The notes beneath the pieces are model-generated. The model saw nothing but the letters and a program-made list of their open reading frames with translations. It was not told where the DNA came from and did no database searches. This document shows, in pieces, positions 1 through 3,528 of a stretch of DNA of 5,079 bases (positions are counted from its first letter, which is position 1; every line of letters begins with the position of its first letter). Source of the DNA: Microcaldota archaeon (GTDB lineage Archaea > Micrarchaeota > Micrarchaeia > Micrarchaeales > CABMGC01); assembly GCA_030040265.1 (NCBI GenBank), contig JASHUB010000049.1, forward strand, positions 1 through 5,079. The letters run 5' to 3'. A program made the translations under genes and the position numbers.

Positions 1-2
1 TC

Positions 3-221
3 GACGCGGCCGGCAGCTACAACCTGCTCGCCGGCGGCAGGGCTCTGGTCAAGAAAGTAGAGGGGTGCGAGAACAGCATAGCCGGTCTTCCGGTGTGCAA
101 GCTGATCGAGATGCTGTACAACCTCGGGATAAAGGTCGACACGAAGAAATACTACTGCAGGATGCTCAACGGGGCTCCTTGCCCGAATATGGCACAGGGG
201 GCACGGGCGGCTGGGTCCTGA
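3..221 (+). CDS. C-terminal part of unrecognised cysteine-containing protein (V4R-like pattern)
   Basis: This is the last 72 codons of a gene that begins before the window, ending at TGA 219-221. The codons are strongly coding (C or G third positions, AAG, GAG, AGG) up to about position 170, then less so where the gene overlaps the end of the convergent gene. The visible protein has four cysteines in two pairs: GCENS...PVC, then YYCRMLNGAPC. A Cx7C pair near the C-terminus, preceded by a helix-like stretch (CKLIEMLYNLGIKV), recalls the V4R/4-vinyl-reductase small-molecule-binding domain. The interval between the second and third cysteines is 19 residues, which seems short for that family, so V4R is only a suggestion. 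The cysteines could equally be a metal site. The coding call is fairly firm; the function is not known. Confidence 0.65.
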   Translation, partial: DAAGSYNLLAGGRALVKKVEGCENSIAGLPVCKLIEMLYNLGIKVDTKKYYCRMLNGAPCPNMAQGARAAGS

Positions 222-876
222 GAACCCTGCCTAGGGCTCTCCTCAGCCATCCCTTCTTAGCAGGCTGCTCCTCAGGCTTCTCCTCGATTTGCGGAACTTC
301 CAAATGGACCACGACCCCGGTGATCCTGCCATCGAAAAAGCTGACATGCTCGACAGGCGATGGGTGCTCCCTTCTCAGTGCCAAGAATTCAGCGACCTCT
401 GCCCTGCTCTCATCGGTAGGCACAACGCCGTGCTTCGCAAAGACTTCAAGTAAATCTGGGCGCTCCTTCTGCTCGACCATCGCGACGGACAACTGCATCT
501 GTCTCTTGTCTGACCATCCGTGCTCGAGCAGCTTGTCTATGCCATAGATAAAGTCGAACTGGTAGAAGTAAAGCGAAGAATGCCTCCCCACGGCGTCGCA
601 GACATCGGGGTTCGCGCCGGCATCAAGGAAGAGCCTCGCCGCATCCAAGCGTATCTCCGGGTTTGCCGCGTTGGACAGCGCGCGGAGCAGCAGCGTGCAC
701 TCCATCCTGCCGGTGTTGGCGTCGATGTTGCCCCTGTTCAACGACCCGTCCTGGACCCATGCCCTCAGCTGCGCGATGTCTCCCGCATATAGCGCGCGGT
801 TGGCCGCTTCAATGCTGAACGGCGTTCTTACTGCCTGCTCTCCCGGTGTCTTCTTTGCTAACGGTGCTCCTGCCAT
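166..876 (-). CDS. Ankyrin-repeat-like protein
   Basis: A 236-residue soluble protein with no signal peptide or membrane segment. Residues about 21-120 look like degenerate ankyrin repeats. One unit runs from TLLLRAL (61-67) through AARLFLDAGANPDVCDAVGR (79-98), matching the family pattern of a helix pair followed by 'LLdaGAdpn..D..G'. Flanking units are weaker: ANRALYAGDIAQLRAWVQDG at 25-44 and a possible unit ending KLLEHG (115-120). Ankyrin repeats bind other proteins, so the partner cannot be read from the sequence. The C-terminal 40 residues are Glu-, Lys- and Pro-rich (EEKPEEQPAKKGW, then PPVPPVP) and probably disordered. ATG at 876 is preferred because AAGTGA lies about 6 bases before it and a TATA box is well placed. 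An in-frame GTG three codons earlier (885) is the alternative. The 3' end overlaps the convergent gene by 56 bases. Confidence 0.85.
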   Translation of the reverse strand: MAGAPLAKKTPGEQAVRTPFSIEAANRALYAGDIAQLRAWVQDGSLNRGNIDANTGRMECTLLLRALSNAANPEIRLDAARLFLDAGANPDVCDAVGRHSSLYFYQFDFIYGIDKLLEHGWSDKRQMQLSVAMVEQKERPDLLEVFAKHGVVPTDESRAEVAEFLALRREHPSPVEHVSFFDGRITGVVVHLEVPQIEEKPEEQPAKKGWLRRALGRVLRTQPPVPPVPYSGKEPR

Positions 877-909
877 GTAAGTCACTTCATAACAGCTTGC
901 TTCGCCTCA

Positions 910-918
910 TATATAAAA
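910..918 (-). promoter_or_regulatory. TATA box of the ankyrin-like gene
   Basis: On the minus strand this reads TTTTATATA, a close match to the archaeal box A. Its centre at about 914 predicts a transcription start near 888, leaving a leader of about 12 bases before ATG 876. That leader contains the AAGTGA ribosome-binding motif. Just upstream on the same strand (927-942) is a small inverted repeat, TCGAA-6-TTCGA, at a place where a regulator could act. The box is nearly symmetric and could also face the plus strand. Confidence 0.65.
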
Positions 919-999
919 CAGCCTGCTCGAACGTTTATTCGAATGCATTACGCGATCGGATGCCAATCTCTGCCCGCTGTGGAAGCACCCGTATGGCTT

Positions 1000-1173
1000 T
1001 CAGTCGTTCCTGAAGACCAGTTCAAAGATGGCCCTTTTCGCGCTAGCGATAAGCCCTGGGCCATTGACCGAGTCCCTGAGCTGCGAGAGCTGGACGGCCA
1101 TGCAAGAGTTTCCATTCGCTCCTTCCCTGCCTTGTGCAGGCGCTTTGACCCGACTCGTCGATGGTGCTGCCAT
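1000..1173 (-). CDS. Candidate small protein, 57 aa, unrecognised
   Basis: ATG at 1173 lies 38 bases after the HIT stop on the same strand, so it could be the second gene of a HIT transcript. The N-terminal half is low in hydrophobic residues (starts MAAPSTSRVK). The second half looks more coding, with codons such as GTC, CTC, AGG, ATC and GCC, and reads MAVQLSQLRDSV then ASAKRAIFELVFRND before TGA 1000-1002. The frame then stays open for 30 more codons to TGA 907-909, which suggests a broken gene or readthrough. The ribosome-binding signal is weak (GTGGA). It may be non-coding, because the opposite strand is also open here. Confidence 0.35.
   Translation of the reverse strand: MAAPSTSRVKAPAQGREGANGNSCMAVQLSQLRDSVNGPGLIASAKRAIFELVFRND
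1028..1064. repeat. Nested inverted repeat / potential stem-loop
   Basis: Outer arms ATGGCCC (1028-1034) and GGGCCAT (1058-1064) are perfect 7-base complements. Between them, almost on the same axis, lies the 8-base palindrome CGCTAGCG (1041-1048). The whole could fold as a stem with an inner hairpin in RNA, or serve as a symmetric protein-binding site. It lies inside the candidate 57-codon ORF. Confidence 0.5.
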
Positions 1174-1211
1174 AGTTCCACGCTAACCCTTCGCGCTCCC
1201 TGGTATTTATT

Positions 1212-1673
1212 CTATTCGGTCATCGCCTTCCTTATCCTATTTGCGACATCCTTCATCTCATCGTCGCTTGCGTACTGCATCCGCGGCCAGAAGAAGCCGT
1301 GCAGGCCGTCCTTGTGCCTTCTCGGCACCACGTGGACGTGGATGTGCGGGATGCTCTGGCTGACCCTGTTGTTCACCGCGATCAGTGTTCCGTCCGAGCC
1401 CATCGCCTCGGTCACAGCCTTCGATGCCATCCTCACGGTCTTGAATAGGTCCTCCAGAACGTCGTCCGGCACGTCCTCTATCGCCTCTATGTGCTTCCTG
1501 GGCGTGACCAGGCAATGCCCCTTGAACAATGGCCTGTGGTCCAGCGACACGAGCGTGAGTTCGCCTGCGTACACCACAGTCTCCTTGTCCTCGCCTTCAG
1601 CTATCTGGCAGAACCTGCAGTTCTCCTCCTCGCCGCCGAAGAGGTGCCCCTGCTTCTTGCCGCTGCGCGCCAT
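1212..1673 (-). CDS. HIT-family (histidine triad) nucleotide hydrolase/transferase
   Basis: A 153-residue protein of the usual single-domain HIT length. The diagnostic triad HIHVHVV is at 110-116. By family knowledge, the middle histidine (H112) attacks the alpha-phosphate of substrates such as nucleoside phosphoramidates or dinucleoside polyphosphates, releasing a nucleoside monophosphate. An N-terminal CRFC (C19, C22) in the ENCRFCQIAEGE context matches the zinc-site CxxC of many prokaryotic HIT proteins. GHCLVTPRKHIEAIEDV (52-68) is the typical strand and helix before the active site. The protein is cytosolic, with no signal peptide. The actual substrate cannot be told. ATG 1673 fits the domain start and has GGAGGA upstream; any longer frame would run antisense through the kinase gene. 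It diverges from the kinase gene across 51 bases. Confidence 0.93.
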   Translation of the reverse strand: MARSGKKQGHLFGGEEENCRFCQIAEGEDKETVVYAGELTLVSLDHRPLFKGHCLVTPRKHIEAIEDVPDDVLEDLFKTVRMASKAVTEAMGSDGTLIAVNNRVSQSIPHIHVHVVPRRHKDGLHGFFWPRMQYASDDEMKDVANRIRKAMTE

Positions 1674-1683
1674 GATATTCCTG

Positions 1684-1689
1684 TCCTCC
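1684..1689 (-). promoter_or_regulatory. Shine-Dalgarno-like GGAGGA before the HIT gene
   Basis: The minus strand reads GGAGGA, ending 10 bases before ATG 1673. The spacing is long but usable. It can only act if transcription starts upstream of about 1690. If the midway TATA box sets the start near 1674, the transcript would be leaderless and this motif would not be in it. A weaker AT-rich element on the minus strand near 1713-1720 (GGATAAAGG) could supply the longer transcript. Confidence 0.4.
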
Positions 1690-1696
1690 AAACAGC

Positions 1697-1702
1697 TATA
1701 AA
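1697..1702. promoter_or_regulatory. Shared TATA box between divergent HIT and kinase genes
   Basis: TATAAA on plus (context GCTATAAATC) reads TTTATA on minus (context GATTTATAGC). Its centre at 1699.5 is about 25.5 bases before the kinase ATG (1725) and 26.5 before the HIT ATG (1673), the usual archaeal TATA-to-start distance. Both transcripts could therefore be leaderless from one element. The minus orientation is the better match to consensus. Confidence 0.6.
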
Positions 1703-1724
1703 TCTCCCCTGTGCCTTTATCCTT

Positions 1725-2594
1725 ATGCACAACCTCGCGTCCATAAAGCGCATCGTGAAGGCGAAGACTGGCATGGGCGTCGCGCGTGTCGAGGAAAAGC
1801 ACGAGGGGTTCGACAACGAGGTCTACATGATATACCCTGAGCGGGGCCGCGAGCTGGTCCTCAAGTTCCCGACCAGGCTCAAGTCCAGCAGGGTGATAAC
1901 CGAGGCATGGGCGTTCAAGAAGTGGTCCGGGCTCGGCGTCCCCGTACCGAGGGCGCTCGGCACCGGCAGGTACTACGTCCTGGAGGAGGCGCTGCCAGGC
2001 ACGGCCATGCGGAACGCGCACCTCAGCAGGGAGCAGAAGCACAGGGCCATGCGCGACCTGGGCAGGTACGCGAAGAGGATGCACAGCGTCAAGACGCGCG
2101 GATACGGATACCTCGTCAGGGAGGGTGTCGGCGGCAAGAAGACCTGGAGGGACTTCATGGACCCGTTCTTCGACCGGATAATGGTGGAGCTGAAGTTCAA
2201 CCGCATAGTGAGCGACTCGCTGCTCAACAAGGCCATGACGTTCTACGTCCAGTACGTTGACGTGCTCGACTTCCACGACCCCAGGCTTTTGCACGCGGAC
2301 CTCACGCAGGACAACCTCATGATAAACAGGGGCAGGCTGAGCGGCATAATAGACGCGTCCAGCGCCTTCTCAGGCGACCCGATGTTCGATGTGGCGGTTG
2401 TGAACCAGAACAGCTACGGCACGGGGCTGATGGAGGGCTTCCTCGAAGGCTACGGGAAGGTGGATGAGGAGCGCGTCTCCTTCTACTCGCTGTACCAGTC
2501 CGTGTGGCTGGCGCACTTCGCAGGGGTGCAGGCGAAGAGACCCGCAGAGGCCAGGCAGGCCGTAGAGAGCATGAAGCACTATCTGGGAATCTAG
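1725..2594 (+). CDS. APH/choline-kinase-fold small-molecule phosphotransferase
   Basis: A 289-residue protein kinase-like enzyme of the aminoglycoside phosphotransferase superfamily (APH, Pfam PF01636). Visible landmarks are: beta-3 lysine in LVLKFP (K47); candidate helix-C glutamate E60 in ITEAWAF; hinge YYVLEEALPG (83-92); catalytic loop LLHADLTQDNLMI (188-200) with H190, D192 and N197, equal in spacing to the family's HGDxxxxN; and metal-binding aspartate D210 in GIIDASSAFSGDPMFDVA, with GDP at 217-219. All core residues are present, so it should be active. By family, it transfers phosphate from ATP to a hydroxyl of a small metabolite. Substrates include sugars, choline, homoserine and fructosamine, and nothing here decides which. 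Drug resistance should not be assumed. ATG 1725 has no Shine-Dalgarno but a TATA box 25 bases upstream, which suggests leaderless expression. No signal peptide. Confidence 0.9.
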   Translation: MHNLASIKRIVKAKTGMGVARVEEKHEGFDNEVYMIYPERGRELVLKFPTRLKSSRVITEAWAFKKWSGLGVPVPRALGTGRYYVLEEALPGTAMRNAHLSREQKHRAMRDLGRYAKRMHSVKTRGYGYLVREGVGGKKTWRDFMDPFFDRIMVELKFNRIVSDSLLNKAMTFYVQYVDVLDFHDPRLLHADLTQDNLMINRGRLSGIIDASSAFSGDPMFDVAVVNQNSYGTGLMEGFLEGYGKVDEERVSFYSLYQSVWLAHFAGVQAKRPAEARQAVESMKHYLGI

Positions 2595-2636
2595 CATCAA
2601 AGACGGGCTGCCTCGCAATGCTTAAATAGCATCAAA
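2592..2636 (+). repeat. Direct repeat TAGCATCAAA flanking a promoter
   Basis: TAGCATCAAA occurs at 2592-2601, starting in the kinase stop codon, and again at 2627-2636, overlapping the end of the TATA box of the next gene. The copies start 35 bases apart. They could be tandem sites for a regulator of the downstream small gene. Chance cannot be excluded at this length. Confidence 0.4.
2622..2628 (+). promoter_or_regulatory. TATA box of the KOW-like gene
   Basis: TTAAATA centred at 2625 predicts a start near 2651, about 8 bases before ATG 2659. GGTGA at 2650-2654 is a good Shine-Dalgarno 4 bases before that ATG. This favours 2659 over the overlapping GTG at 2651, whose frame encodes an implausible protein. 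Confidence 0.6.
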
Positions 2637-2658
2637 AGGACATCTGTTCGGTGAAGCC

Positions 2659-2943
2659 ATGCCTTTTGCTAGACCCTCACATGATAAACGGCACAACTTC
2701 GTACCAAACGACAGTCCGCTGCCGTTCAGGAGGAACGAGAGGGTGGTCGTCCTCCTGGGGGCACAGGGGCAAGACCTTGGGGTCATCCGAGAGGTGTTGC
2801 CCGGATCCAGGAAGGCGGTTGTGGACACGGACCGCCACGGAAGGCGCTTGGTCTCTTTCGAGATGCTGAGCGAGAGCCACGAACCGCTCCCGCAGAAGAA
2901 GACTCCACTTCCTGAGCAGCTAGCACACGAGAGAAGGGCCTGA
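2659..2943 (+). CDS. Small protein with KOW/SH3-like core, function unknown
   Basis: A 94-residue basic soluble protein, not assigned to a named family. Residues 26-46 (NERVVVLLGAQGQ, then DLGVIREV) match the KOW pattern of ribosomal proteins L24/L26 and NusG/Spt5: three hydrophobic residues, a Gly at 34, a second Gly at 41 and then V/I alternation. Strands continue with RKAVVDTDRHGRRLVSFEML (51-70), so a single small beta-barrel is likely. Basic, proline-rich tails flank it (1-25 and 75-94). KOW domains usually bind RNA or ribosomal or transcription proteins, so a nucleic-acid role is inferred. It has its own promoter, 64 bases after the kinase. The stop codon lies within a hairpin. The coding call is good; the family call is tentative. 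Confidence 0.75.
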   Translation: MPFARPSHDKRHNFVPNDSPLPFRRNERVVVLLGAQGQDLGVIREVLPGSRKAVVDTDRHGRRLVSFEMLSESHEPLPQKKTPLPEQLAHERRA

Positions 2944-2965
2944 CGAACAGGCGTTCGCTCTTCTC
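2931..2965 (+). other. Hairpin spanning the stop codon of the KOW-like gene
   Basis: GAGAAGGG (2931-2938) pairs with CTCTTCTC (2958-2965) with one G-U pair. CGAAC (2944-2948) pairs with GTTCG (2953-2957) around the loop AGGC. The five bases 2939-2943, which include TGA, bulge out on one side. No T-run follows, so it is not a standard terminator. It could protect the 3' end or slow release. Confidence 0.5.
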
Positions 2966-2993
2966 ACAAACGGTTTCTGCACAGGGTTAGGTA

Positions 2994-2999
2994 TTTAAA
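2994..2999 (+). promoter_or_regulatory. TATA box of the secreted Thr-rich protein gene
   Basis: TTTAAA within GGTATTTAAAGG is centred at 2996.5 and predicts a start near 3022, giving a leader of about 10 bases before ATG 3032. GTGAT at 3023-3027 lies 4 bases before that ATG and is a match to the archaeal ribosome-binding motif. Both signals select ATG 3032 over the in-frame TTG at 3008. Confidence 0.65.
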
Positions 3000-3031
3000 G
3001 GTTTAGATTGTTAATTACAAACGTGATTCGC

Positions 3032-3400
3032 ATGAAAATGCAAGTAGTAGTTATGCTATTGGCGGTTCTCGGCCTTGCCTCGGTAGGGCTCGCGTTCGCT
3101 CAGACGCACGCGCAGAACCAGATGATCTACACGATCAAGCCTGGTGGAGGCACAGTTACGTTCCAGACAACGGTATTCACGGTGTCCGTCGCAGGGCAGA
3201 CAGTCGCTCCGACAACGGTCACGGTGACCGCAGCGCCGACCGCAACGGTCCTGGCCACGGTCGCCCCAACTGTGAATGCAACGACCACCGCAGTAACATC
3301 GGCTTACTCGTCTACCAGCACGACCGAAATCGCGGCCGCGGTAATCATTGTGATTATCATAATCATAATAATCGCCTGGGCCATGATGAGGAAGAAGTAA
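3032..3400 (+). CDS. Small secreted, C-terminally membrane-anchored Thr/Val-rich protein
   Basis: A 122-residue protein with three parts. Residues 1-23 form a signal peptide (MKMQ, then a hydrophobic core, ending AFA before Q24). Residues 24-100 are an extracellular stretch rich in Thr, Val, Ala and Ser with spaced prolines (VAPTTVTVTAAPTATV), with no cysteine and one N-glycosylation sequon (N82-A-T). Residues 101-117 form a membrane segment containing seven isoleucines in a row, ended by MMRKK on the cytoplasmic side. This layout resembles archaeal surface-stalk or S-layer-associated proteins whose Thr/Ser-rich linker carries sugars. Homology is not recognised, and the globular part is almost absent, so it may be a spacer or anchor subunit. 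It is monocistronic: its own promoter lies upstream and a strong terminator directly downstream. Confidence 0.85.
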   Translation: MKMQVVVMLLAVLGLASVGLAFAQTHAQNQMIYTIKPGGGTVTFQTTVFTVSVAGQTVAPTTVTVTAAPTATVLATVAPTVNATTTAVTSAYSSTSTTEIAAAVIIVIIIIIIIAWAMMRKK

Positions 3401-3410
3401 GCGCTTTGGT

Positions 3411-3445
3411 GGGCAGGTTTCCTGCCCTCTTTTTCTGTCTTTTTC
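3411..3445 (+). terminator. Hairpin plus T-tract terminator
   Basis: GGGCAGG (3411-3417), loop TTT, then CCTGCCC (3421-3427) form a perfect 7-base-pair stem. It is followed by two runs of five T (3430-3434 and 3440-3444). It starts 11 bases after the stop of the secreted protein gene. Archaeal termination mainly needs the T-tract, so the bacterial-style stem is notable. Confidence 0.85.
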
Positions 3446-3480
3446 AACGTCATAGCGCGAGCTCGGAAATCAAAGGGAAG

Positions 3481-3507
3481 GTATTTAGTAGTGTAGAATC
3501 TTACTAA
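3481..3507 (+). promoter_or_regulatory. Promoter region and inverted repeat before the ATPase gene
   Basis: GTATTTAGTA (3481-3490) is a weak TATA candidate centred near 3486, which would start transcription near 3512, about 17 bases before GTG 3529. The preceding bases repeat the AGGTATTTA context seen at 2989-2997 before the secreted protein gene. TTAGTA (3485-3490) and TACTAA (3502-3507) form a 6-base inverted repeat overlapping the TATA element, a place where a repressor could bind. Confidence 0.4.
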
Positions 3508-3528
3508 TCTAAGGGACCGGCAGCAGAG

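Larger units (their letters stand above)
886..1211. other. Poorly explained 326-base interval between ankyrin-like and HIT genes
   Basis: No recognisable protein family, tRNA or standard structural RNA was found here on either strand. It contains the ankyrin gene promoter (910-918), a 57-codon ORF on the minus strand (1000-1173) whose frame continues past one TGA, an opposite-strand open frame from ATG 943, and a nested inverted repeat at 1028-1064. Position-specific base composition is only mildly biased and does not clearly pick a strand. A small gene, a decayed gene and a structured RNA all remain possible. Confidence 0.5.

Noticed and set aside
886..1211. RNase P RNA, SRP RNA or tRNA in the unexplained interval
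   Set aside because: None of the conserved core motifs of RNase P or SRP RNA could be found, and there is no T-arm or cloverleaf arrangement. TTCGAA-like bits near 927-943 are not in a tRNA context.
943..1701. Long plus-strand open frame of 252 codons from ATG 943, with a TATA box about 29 bases upstream
   Set aside because: Most of it runs antisense through the HIT gene, whose triad motif proves the other strand. Only the 943-1211 part could be real, and it shows no recognised domain. It is kept as part of the unexplained interval.
1674..2294. N-terminal extension of the HIT frame on the minus strand to 2294
   Set aside because: The extension is antisense to the kinase catalytic region, where family motifs are certain. 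The 153-residue form has the normal HIT length and its own start signals.
1725..2594. Antibiotic-resistance aminoglycoside phosphotransferase
   Set aside because: Only the shared fold motifs are visible. Most archaeal members of this superfamily act on metabolites, and there is no mobile-element context around the gene.
2651..2869. Alternative frame from GTG 2651 before the KOW-like gene
   Set aside because: The GTG is part of the GGTGA ribosome-binding site of ATG 2659, and the encoded sequence is Ser/Arg/Gly/Trp-rich without domain features.
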